Shown: positions 57,606-64,000 of the stretch, piece after piece
How the letters are laid out: the number at the start of each line of letters is the position of its first letter
Numbering within the stretch: the first letter of the stretch is position 1
Assembly (NCBI RefSeq): GCF_002813375.1
Contig: NZ_PHUJ01000003.1
Span: forward strand, 5,208,001 to 5,272,000
DNA: 64,000 nucleotides
Source of the DNA: Pseudonocardia alni
GTDB taxonomy: Bacteria > Actinomycetota > Actinomycetes > Mycobacteriales > Pseudonocardiaceae
Direction: 5' to 3'
The notes under the pieces: generated by a model
Seen by the model: only the letters and a program-made list of their open reading frames with translations
The model's database searches: none
Told to the model about the DNA's origin: nothing
Position numbers and translations under genes: made by a program

Positions 57606-58412
57606 TCAGCCCCGTGCCGAGGGGAAGTTCGGGGGACGCTTCTCGCGCAGCGCGGCGGCGCCCTCCACCACGTCGGGGCCCATGAAGGTCAACATCTCGT
57701 AGGCGGCGGACTGCTCGAAGGCCGGTCCGGCGCTGCGCAGCCACGAGTTCAGTGCCCGCTTGGTGAGCCGGATGGCCTGCTGGGAGCCGGTGCCCAGGGC
57801 GTGCGCGACCCGCAGCGCCTCGTCGAGGACCTGCTCGCGCGGCACCGCCTTGGCGACCATCCCGAGCCGCTCGGCCTCGGCGCCGGTGACCATCTCGCCG
57901 GTCAGCAGGTAGTAGCGGGCCTTCGCCATCCCGGCCAGCAGCGGCCAGATGATCGCGGCGTGGTCCCCGGCGGCGACGCCGAGCTTCACGTGGCCGTCGC
58001 CCAGCTTCGCGTCCTCGGCGGCGATCGCGATGTCGGCGAGCAGCGCGACGACCACCCCGGCGCCGACGGCGACCCCGTTGATCGCCGACACGACCGGCTT
58101 CTCGCAGTCGATGATGTTCCAGACCAGGTCGGACATCTCCCGGAGCATGTGGGCGACGCGCTCGTGGTCGCCGGCCATCCGCTCGACCATGCCGAGGTCC
58201 CCGCCCGCGGAGAACGCCCTCCCGGCCCCGGTGATCACCGCGACCCGGGTGGCGGCGTCGGACGACACGTCCCGCCAGACCCGCGCGAGCTCGCCGTGCA
58301 GGACCTCGTCGGCGGCGTTGTACTTGGCCGGGTTGTCGATGGTGATGAGCAGGACGCCGTCGTCGCGGCGCTCGAACCGCAGCTGGGTGTAGGTGCTCGG
58401 GTCGAGGGTCAT
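57606..58412 (-). CDS. Enoyl-CoA hydratase/isomerase family protein (crotonase) lacking one catalytic Glu
   Basis: A 268-residue crotonase. Oxyanion-hole segments AFSAGGDLG (66-74) and GVAVGAGV (113-120) are intact. At the first catalytic Glu position the sequence is GDGHVKLG, with His141, and at the second it has Asp150. Simple syn-hydration of a trans-enoyl-CoA is therefore doubtful; hydrolase, isomerase, C-C cleaving or dehydratase variants are more likely. It lies between an SDR (23 bases upstream) and the flavo-FeS protein (53 bases downstream), all on the minus strand, so it is one step in a CoA-thioester pathway. Confidence 0.85.
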   Translation of the reverse strand: MTLDPSTYTQLRFERRDDGVLLITIDNPAKYNAADEVLHGELARVWRDVSSDAATRVAVITGAGRAFSAGGDLGMVERMAGDHERVAHMLREMSDLVWNIIDCEKPVVSAINGVAVGAGVVVALLADIAIAAEDAKLGDGHVKLGVAAGDHAAIIWPLLAGMAKARYYLLTGEMVTGAEAERLGMVAKAVPREQVLDEALRVAHALGTGSQQAIRLTKRALNSWLRSAGPAFEQSAAYEMLTFMGPDVVEGAAALREKRPPNFPSARG

Positions 58413-58435
58413 GGGGGTCCTCCCGGGGGCTGCGG

Positions 58436-59173
58436 TCAGAGCATGGACAGGCCGCCGCTGACGCTGACGGTCTGCCCGGTGAGGTAGTCGGCGTCGGGGG
58501 AGGCGAGGAAGGCGACGGTGGCGGCGACGTCCTCGGGGCGGGCCAGGCGGCGGAAGGGGATCGCCTTCACCAGGGCGTCGCGCAGCCGGTCGTTCCCCTC
58601 GACGACGTCGGCGAACAGCGCGGTGTCGGTGGGCCCGGGGCACACGCAGTTGACGTTGACACCGTGCCGGGCGACCTCGCGGGCGAGGGTCTTGGTGAAC
58701 GCGATGACCCCGCCCTTGGCGGCGGAGTAGACCGCCTCGCCGCTGGACCCGACGCGGCCCGCCTCGGAGGCGAGGTTCACCACCGTCCCGGACCCCTGCG
58801 CGATCAAATGCGGGACGACGGCGTGCGCGGTGTGCAGCACCCCGAACAGGTTGATCCGCACGATCCGGTCCCAGTCGGCCGGGTCGGAGTCGACGAACGC
58901 GCCGACCTTGTCCCAGCCGGCGTTGTTGATCAGCACGTCGATCCGGCCGAGGTCGCCGCGGACCCGTTCGACGGTGTCGCGCACGGCGTCGGGGTCGGCG
59001 ACGTCGAGGGCGTACGCGGTCCCGGCCCCGCCCAGCTCCGCGGCGGTCGCGGCGGCGGTGTCGCCGTCGAGGTCGGTCACCGCGACCCGGGCGCCCTCCC
59101 CGGCGAGCCGCAGTGCGGTGGCGCGGCCGATGCCGCGCCCGGCCCCGGTGACGAGCACCGTCCGGTCGTCCAT
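58436..59173 (-). CDS. SDR-family dehydrogenase, BadH-like (2-hydroxycyclohexanecarboxyl-CoA dehydrogenase type)
   Basis: A 245-residue classical SDR. TGAGRGIG lies near 9-16, NNAGWD near 82-87, catalytic NLASEAGRVGSSGEAVYSAAKGG near 130-152, and VCPGPTDTALFADV near 177-190. From memory, the NAGWD, RVGSSGEAVY, CPGPTDTAL and SVSGGL segments closely match BadH of Rhodopseudomonas, which oxidises 2-hydroxycyclohexanecarboxyl-CoA. A similar alicyclic CoA substrate is inferred; general 3-hydroxyacyl-CoA oxidation is the alternative. The ATG at 59173 is chosen; an ATG at 59242 and an intermediate GTG are possible. It is first in a three-gene unit. Confidence 0.85.
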   Translation of the reverse strand: MDDRTVLVTGAGRGIGRATALRLAGEGARVAVTDLDGDTAAATAAELGGAGTAYALDVADPDAVRDTVERVRGDLGRIDVLINNAGWDKVGAFVDSDPADWDRIVRINLFGVLHTAHAVVPHLIAQGSGTVVNLASEAGRVGSSGEAVYSAAKGGVIAFTKTLAREVARHGVNVNCVCPGPTDTALFADVVEGNDRLRDALVKAIPFRRLARPEDVAATVAFLASPDADYLTGQTVSVSGGLSML

Positions 59174-59291
59174 CCTGCCCACGGGCCGGTCCACCTCCTG
59201 GTCGCCGACACCGGTGTCGGACCCCGCCCACGATGACGACACCGGCCCCCATGGTCAATCTTCGCCGGCGGGTCCGTGACGCCGGGCCGGG

Positions 59292-60275
59292 TCAGCGCAC
59301 CACGGGCAGCGGGCCGGAGGGCCGGTCGAAGAACAGCGGGAGGGTCTCCTCACGCGGGTCGGGGGTCCGGGGGAGGACCCCGGTCGTGGGCTCGGCTTCC
59401 CGGCGCGGACGACGCATCCGCGGGAGGACGCCGGTCGGGGGCTCGGGCTCCTCGGACGGCGGGCGCATCTGCGGCAGGACGCCCGTGGGCGGCTCGGGCC
59501 CGTCGGCGGGTTCCCCGGCGGGCCGCACGGCGGGACCGGCGGTGGGACCGGCGGTGGGCTCCGCGGCCGGTCGCACGGCGGGACCATCGGTGGTCGCCGT
59601 GGGGGGTGCCGTGACGTGTCCCGCGGTGTCGGCCGCGGCGCGGCAGTCGGTGAGCAGCTCCCGCACGTCGTCGGTCACCGCGTGCCCGGCGCCGAGTACC
59701 CGCTCGGCGATCTCGAGCGTGGCGGCGAGCAGGCCGGCCGCGCCGCGCAGGTCGCCGGTGTCGGCACGGGCGAGCGCCAGCGCGGCCCGGGACGCGATCG
59801 TGCAGGGGTGGGTCCCGCCGAGCACCCGCGCCCGCCGGGTGATCACGTCCTCGTGCCGGCGGACCGCCTCCTCGGCGTCGCCGGTCACCCGGTGGGCCGC
59901 GGCCAGGGCGTCGGCGGCCGCGAGCGACGCCGGGTGGTCCGGGCCCAGCAGCGCCTCGCGGGCAGCGAGGTTGCGGGTGGCGATCCCCAGCCCGCCGGTA
60001 CGGTCGTAGCCCAGCAGCAGCGCGACGGCGAGGCTCCCCTCGGCGACGAGCGTGTCGGCGTCGTCCGGGCCGAGGTCGCGACGGGCGGTGGTGAGGACCT
60101 GCTGGACGCGACGGGTCGCGTCCAGCAGCGCGGGCATGTCGCCGCTGCGTCCCGCGGCGCGCACGTCGGTCGCGGCGCGGTCGTGACGGGAGCGCAGGGC
60201 CTCGCGCAGAGGGTCGGCGGTCGTCGTCGACCGCTCCGCACCGTGGTGCGGGACGGTCACTCGCCGGTCGGCCAC
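59292..60275 (-). CDS. TPR protein with C-terminal PTGVLP repeats
   Basis: About 327 residues. Residues about 20-215 hold four or five tetratricopeptide units of the LGPDHPxSL/GD type (ALLGPDHPASLAAADALAAAHRVTGDAEEA), as in TPR_10/TPR_12 proteins. Residues about 215-270 are a Pro/Ala/Thr linker with AxPTAGPxAxP repeats. The tail has three copies of an EPPTGVLPxMR module and ends FDRPSGPLPVVR. There is no signal peptide, so it is cytosolic and probably a scaffold. The GTG at 60275 or 60281 may be the start. It is divergent from the repeat-rich surface protein at 60591. Confidence 0.68.
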   Translation of the reverse strand: MADRRVTVPHHGAERSTTTADPLREALRSRHDRAATDVRAAGRSGDMPALLDATRRVQQVLTTARRDLGPDDADTLVAEGSLAVALLLGYDRTGGLGIATRNLAAREALLGPDHPASLAAADALAAAHRVTGDAEEAVRRHEDVITRRARVLGGTHPCTIASRAALALARADTGDLRGAAGLLAATLEIAERVLGAGHAVTDDVRELLTDCRAAADTAGHVTAPPTATTDGPAVRPAAEPTAGPTAGPAVRPAGEPADGPEPPTGVLPQMRPPSEEPEPPTGVLPRMRRPRREAEPTTGVLPRTPDPREETLPLFFDRPSGPLPVVR

Positions 60276-60590
60276 GGACACCCGACCTCCCCTCCTCGCC
60301 GCGACGAACCGTCCGGACTCACCCGGACGGCCCACTGAATCGTGACCGAACGTACCTGTAACCGGTGGTATCGCGCGCTCCGAACGAGCATCCGAGGCGA
60401 AGGCCACCCTTACCGATCACTGTGCGTCGCAGGAGGCGTACCGACGGTCCGAGGTCGGCGGGCCCGTCCGGACGGGGTCACCCGGCCGTGCGGTCCACGC
60501 CCCCGGACGGGTGCACGTCCGTCGCGGGGCCTGGAGTGCGGTGTCCGGGGGCTCGACAATCGCGCGCACGCCGTGCGGAGAGGGGGCCTC
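60276..60590. other. 315-base divergent intergenic region
   Basis: It separates the TPR gene from the surface-protein gene. The only symmetric element seen is TACC-TGTAACCGGT-GGTA near 60353-60370. Both flanking frames are open into this gap, but the sequence is not protein-like. Confidence 0.35.
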
Positions 60591-62534
60591 GTGTCGGGGC
60601 AGGGGGACGCCGACCACACCGATGGTGAGGTCGCGGACGACGCAGGGGCGGTGAGGCGTCGAGACACCGGCGCCGACCCCGCCACCGGTGACCCAGCGGG
60701 ACGGCCCGCGCGCCGACCGTCCCGGCCGCCGCCTCCGCGGCCCCCGCTGCGGCCGACCTCGCCGTTCCTGGGGGTGGCGCCACCCGTCGCACCGCCCGCG
60801 GACGAGCCCGGTCCTCCGGGCATCGAGGCCTTCGGGGCGGGAGGGACGCGACCCCGGGCGGTGCCCGGTGCTCCGGCCCCTGCCGACCCGGTGTCCGCGG
60901 CCCCGGGCGCCGCAACGCCGGCCCCGGCAACCCCGGACCCGGCGACCTTCGCTCCGGCAGGCCCGGCGCCGGACGCCGCAGCGCCGGACGCCGCAGCGCC
61001 GGACGCCGCAGCGCCGGACGCCGCAGCGCCGGACGCCGCAGCGCTGGACGCGGCAGCGCTGGACGCGGCAGCGCCGGACGCGGCAGCGCCGGACGCCCTC
61101 GCAGCCGACGCCGACGACCCGGCGTCCGCCGTGCCGGTGTCGGCCGTGCCGACGCCGGCCCACCCGGCTACCGCGCCGGGGTCCGTCGACCCGGGCCCGC
61201 AGGCGCCGGATCCGGACGTGGAGCACCCGGGTGCCCCACCGTCGGGTGCTGTCGTACCGGACGGTGCGCCCCCGGGCGCCGCGACGACGGATCCCCCGGT
61301 GCCGGACAGCGGTTCCCCCACGCCGGCCGGTCGGCCGACGGCGCCGGACAGCGGCTCCACCGGATCGGGCAGCGGTTCCACGGGACCGGACAGCGGGACG
61401 ACGGTGCCCGCCGACCCGGACCCGATCCCGTCGACCGGGAGCAAGGCATCGGCGGCCGCCGCGCCGGGCAGCACCGGGACGGGCGCGACCGTGGCGACGG
61501 CCGTCCCGGCCCCCGACGCGATCCCGCCCCGGCCGCCCACGACCGGCCCCGACCCGACCCTGCACGGTGTCCCCGCGGTCACGTCGCGCCCGATCCCCCG
61601 GCTCACGGCCGTGGTGCTGGTCGGGTCGCTGCTCGCGGCCGCCGGTGCGGCCGCGGGCGCGGTCGCGCTGGCCTCCCAGCAGAGCGACGGCGCAGGCTGG
61701 CCCGGCGCGACCGACCCGACGGCGGTGACCCGCCCGGACGGGGCGACCGCCGGCCTCCCGGGTGCCCCGGCTCCTCTCGTCCCGGCGCCCGAGGGCTCCT
61801 CCGGGGCCGGGGAGCGCGACCGGCCGGTGTCGCCGGAGCCGCGCCGCACCGACCCGGACACCGACCGCGCGTCCCGCCCGGACCCGTCCGCGGGCCCGGG
61901 GGAGCGGCGGGCCGATCCCACGGCACCGCGCCCGGCGCCGGGCGTCCGCCGTACCCCGGCGGCACCCGCCGCTCCGCCGGCACCGGATGCACCGGCCCCG
62001 GGCGGCCCTGCGGCCCCGGGCGGCCCGGGTAGCCCGGTCGCTCCGGCGCCCGGCGGTTCCGGGACCGTCCCGGCAGAGCCCGGCGCCCCGGCCGGGGGTG
62101 CGCCCCCGGGGTCGCCCGGCACCCCACCGGGCGGTTCGGACCCGGGCGGGCCCGTCACACCCGGTGCGGGCACGAGCCCGTCGGACCCCGGCGGCTCCGG
62201 CGCGGGTCAGCCCTCCGACGGCGGCGCGGGACCCGGCACCGCGCCGGGGCCCGAGCCCACGGCGGGATCCGGTCCCACCTCGGGTCCGGGCACCGCACCG
62301 GGATCGGGGTCGGGATCCGGCCCGGGTACCGGGAACGGCGCCCCGGACGCGACCGGCACCGGACCGGACGAGGGCGCGGGCAGCGGCGGCCCGTCGACCG
62401 GCACCCCGCAGGCGGGCAACGCCGACAGCCGCGGCAGGGACGGCGGCGGCAGGGACGGCGACAACAGGACCGGCGGCGGCGCCGACAGCGGCAGCACCGG
62501 CGGCCGCGGCACCACGACCCCATCAGGGTCCTGA
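60591..62534 (+). CDS. Pro/Ala/Gly-rich membrane-anchored repeat protein
   Basis: 647 residues from the GTG at 60591, which has GGAGAGGGGGCC upstream. Residues 1-335 are a cytosolic or low-complexity arm that includes nine APDAA-type pentapeptides (near 126-170) and PDSGS/GSTG runs. A single transmembrane helix lies at about 338-361 (LTAVVLVGSLLAAAGAAAGAVALA). Residues 362-647 are Pro/Gly/Ser/Thr-rich with PGGPxxPG repeats and end GRGTTTPSGS. The basic residues before the helix suggest N-in, C-out topology, giving a mucin-like external domain. No enzymatic domain. It was probably selected for length and flexibility; recombination of its repeats is likely. A strong hairpin follows. Confidence 0.68.
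   Translation: MSGQGDADHTDGEVADDAGAVRRRDTGADPATGDPAGRPARRPSRPPPPRPPLRPTSPFLGVAPPVAPPADEPGPPGIEAFGAGGTRPRAVPGAPAPADPVSAAPGAATPAPATPDPATFAPAGPAPDAAAPDAAAPDAAAPDAAAPDAAALDAAALDAAAPDAAAPDALAADADDPASAVPVSAVPTPAHPATAPGSVDPGPQAPDPDVEHPGAPPSGAVVPDGAPPGAATTDPPVPDSGSPTPAGRPTAPDSGSTGSGSGSTGPDSGTTVPADPDPIPSTGSKASAAAAPGSTGTGATVATAVPAPDAIPPRPPTTGPDPTLHGVPAVTSRPIPRLTAVVLVGSLLAAAGAAAGAVALASQQSDGAGWPGATDPTAVTRPDGATAGLPGAPAPLVPAPEGSSGAGERDRPVSPEPRRTDPDTDRASRPDPSAGPGERRADPTAPRPAPGVRRTPAAPAAPPAPDAPAPGGPAAPGGPGSPVAPAPGGSGTVPAEPGAPAGGAPPGSPGTPPGGSDPGGPVTPGAGTSPSDPGGSGAGQPSDGGAGPGTAPGPEPTAGSGPTSGPGTAPGSGSGSGPGTGNGAPDATGTGPDEGAGSGGPSTGTPQAGNADSRGRDGGGRDGDNRTGGGADSGSTGGRGTTTPSGS
60966..61085 (+). repeat. 15-base tandem repeat, eight copies
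   Basis: Five identical GCGCCGGACGCCGCA units are followed by two GCGCTGGACGCGGCA and one GCGCCGGACGCGGCA, then a degenerate ninth. They encode APDAA/ALDAA pentapeptides. The identity of the first five implies recent expansion. Confidence 0.92.
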
Positions 62535-62556
62535 GTCCGGAGTGCCGACGGACGGG

Positions 62557-62584
62557 CGGCGGCGGGCGACTCGGCCCGCCGCCG
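62557..62584 (+). terminator. GC hairpin terminator
   Basis: An 11-base perfect stem (CGGCGGCGGGC with GCCCGCCGCCG) with a 6-base loop, 22 bases after the surface-protein stop. A short CTTGTT follows. Confidence 0.65.
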
Positions 62585-62783
62585 GCACTTGTTCCCCCAG
62601 GACGTCGGTGTGCCCGCGGCGGTGCGCAGGGCCTGCAGGTGCAGCCGGCGCACCGTGACCGGGCGCGACGACCATCACGGAGGAGGGGTCGCCCACGAGG
62701 GCGGCCCTACGACCGTGGTCGGACAGCGCAGATCGTTCCCCGCTCCGACGCGCCCGGGGCGCCCCGGCCCGCACCGTTGCGGC

Positions 62784-64000
62784 ATGACTACGACAGACCG
62801 GGCCCCCGTCCCACCGTCGGCGCCACCTGCCGGACCGGGCAGCGGGTCGTGGCCGCGCGGCCGGCACCGTCCCGGGCGCGCCCGGGTGGCCGGTGTCGAC
62901 GCCGCCCGCGGCCTCGCCGTGCTCGGCATGATCGTCGCGCACGTCGCCGTCGCCGCGGGGTCGTCCTGGCCGGTCCAGGTGGTGAACGGGCGCGCGGCGG
63001 TGCTGTTCGCGGTGCTCGGCGGGGTGTCGCTGGCCCTGATGGCCGCGCCCGTCCTCGCTGCGCCGACCGCGCGGAACCGGGTGTGGCTGCGCCGCCGGAT
63101 CGCGGTCCGCGGACTGCTCCTGGTGGTCCTCGGGCTGCTCCTGGCCGAGATCAGCAGCGGGCCGATGGTCATCCTCGTCGTCTACGGGGTGCTGTTCTGG
63201 CTGCTCCTGCCGGTGCTGTTCGCCCCGGCCCGGGCGCTGGCGGTCGCCGCCGCGGTCTGGGCGGTCGCCGGGCCGCTGCTGTCCTGGGTGCTGCGCGCCC
63301 GGTTCGGGTCACCGACCGACGCCGACGGGCAGACGGTGCTCGGCGCGACCGTGCACCTGGCCGACCTCACCTCGCCCGCCGGGCTCGTGCACGCGCTCGA
63401 CACGGTGCTGCTCAGCGGTGCCTACCCGGTCCTGACCTGGATGCCGTTCCTGCTGCTCGGGATGGCGGTCGGCCGGCTCGACCTGCGCACGGCGGGCACC
63501 AGGCTGGTCGCCGGCGGGGCCGTCGGCGCGGTGCTCGGGTACGGCGGGTCCTGGCTGGCGCTGGACGTCCTGGGCGGCCGCGACGCGCTCCTCGCGTCGG
63601 TCGCGCCCGTCGCCGACCGGCTCGGTGTCCCCGCCGAGCTCGCGCTGCAGCTGCTCGGCGGCAGCGCCCTGGGCACGGTCGCCACCACCACGCCCGCCTG
63701 GCTGCTCGCCGCGACCCCGCACAGCGGCAGCCCGTTCGACGTCGTCGGTGCCGCCGGGGTCGCGGTCGCCGTGCTCGGCCTGTGCCTGCTCGCCGCCCGG
63801 TACGGGGGTCGGCTGCTCGCCCCGCTCACGGCGACCGGCGCGCTCGCGCTGACCCTCTACGCCGGGCACATCGCGCTGCTCGCCTCGCTCGGCGAGTGGC
63901 CGCAGACCGCGCCGTGGGCGGCGACGGCGCTGGTCGCGGGCCTGGCCGTGGCCTCCGCGTGGGCCTGGCGCGGGCTCGTCGGGCGCGGTCCGCTGGAGGC
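62784..64000 (+). CDS. Multi-spanning membrane protein, HGSNAT/DUF418-like acyltransferase (3' end cut off)
   Basis: At least 405 residues, open at the window edge. A short Pro/Gly-rich cytosolic start is followed by RVAGVDAARGLAVLGMIVAHVA, the hallmark first helix of heparan-alpha-glucosaminide N-acetyltransferase-like and DUF418 proteins (D-x-x-RG). At least ten hydrophobic helices follow, with a conserved-looking HALDTVLLSGAYPVLTWMPFLLLGMAVGRLDL and LTLYAGHIALLASLGEWP near the end, where an acceptor His is usual. It probably moves an acyl or acetyl group across the membrane onto a wall or lipid sugar. The ATG at 62784 begins the protein-like region. Confidence 0.75.
   Translation, partial: MTTTDRAPVPPSAPPAGPGSGSWPRGRHRPGRARVAGVDAARGLAVLGMIVAHVAVAAGSSWPVQVVNGRAAVLFAVLGGVSLALMAAPVLAAPTARNRVWLRRRIAVRGLLLVVLGLLLAEISSGPMVILVVYGVLFWLLLPVLFAPARALAVAAAVWAVAGPLLSWVLRARFGSPTDADGQTVLGATVHLADLTSPAGLVHALDTVLLSGAYPVLTWMPFLLLGMAVGRLDLRTAGTRLVAGGAVGAVLGYGGSWLALDVLGGRDALLASVAPVADRLGVPAELALQLLGGSALGTVATTTPAWLLAATPHSGSPFDVVGAAGVAVAVLGLCLLAARYGGRLLAPLTATGALALTLYAGHIALLASLGEWPQTAPWAATALVAGLAVASAWAWRGLVGRGPLE

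Noticed and set aside
54724..57702. Plus-strand ORF of 992 residues opposite the flavo-FeS gene
   Set aside because: Antisense shadow with no recognisable motif; the minus strand carries FAD and 4Fe-4S motifs.

Overview
The window is very GC-rich chromosomal DNA with tightly packed genes, many GTG starts and frequent 4-base ATGA/GTGA start-stop overlaps. With catechol ortho-cleavage genes, an MHS-type transporter, SpoIIE/STAS regulators and CrtU/CruF-type carotenoid genes, this points to an actinobacterium. I infer Pseudonocardiaceae, probably Pseudonocardia, from gene style; no rRNA or other marker is present to prove it.

Layout. 0-7.7 kb: a truncated flavodoxin-like gene, a secreted alpha/beta hydrolase, and a very large sensor kinase-receiver-PAS-GAF-SpoIIE phosphatase-STAS protein that appears split by a single-base frameshift near 4894, then a small Cys-rich protein. 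7.8-11 kb: a membrane desaturase/hydroxylase fused to its own FAD/2Fe-2S reductase, facing its likely TetR repressor across a palindromic operator. 11.2-16.6 kb: a catechol module (LysR regulator, catB, catA, catC) behind a salicylate-hydroxylase-like flavoprotein, with a divergent MES-type esterase; together these could take a salicylate ester to the 3-oxoadipate pathway. 16.6-17.5 kb: a collapsed pseudogene. 17.5-22.9 kb: an unusual TetR-MarR fusion regulator followed by an MBL hydrolase, an aromatic flavin monooxygenase and a homogentisate-dioxygenase-like enzyme. 22.9-26.2 kb: an SBF-type transporter, a shrunken trypsin-like gene and a secreted Ig/DUF11 protein. 26.3-30.2 kb: a KstD-like dehydrogenase and a CYP199A-like P450 with a phthalate-dioxygenase-reductase-type partner. 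30.2-39.3 kb: a LysR-controlled operon (divergent DapA-like lyase, Old Yellow Enzyme homologue, MHS transporter, two SDRs) followed by IclR, TetR and a third SDR. I cannot name the substrate of this operon.

39.3-47.5 kb holds membrane and lipid genes (YihY, CDP-alcohol phosphatidyltransferase, VTT) and a carotenoid cluster (CrtI-like desaturase, glycosyltransferase, CruF-like protein, CrtU-like protein). 47.8-54.6 kb holds a STAS protein, an NlpC/P60 peptidase, two poorly known small proteins, an APC permease with an OmpR-type two-component system, and a hypothetical. 54.7-59.2 kb is a likely operon of a BadH-like SDR, a crotonase and a D-lactate dehydrogenase-type flavo-FeS protein. 59.3-64 kb holds a TPR protein with C-terminal PTGVLP repeats, divergent from a repeat-rich Pro/Ala/Gly membrane-anchored surface protein, and a truncated multi-spanning acyltransferase-like protein.

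The dominant theme from 7.8 to 39.3 kb is peripheral catabolism of aromatic or alicyclic compounds, organised as short modules each with its own regulator. No tRNA, rRNA, CRISPR array, IS element or prophage was recognised.
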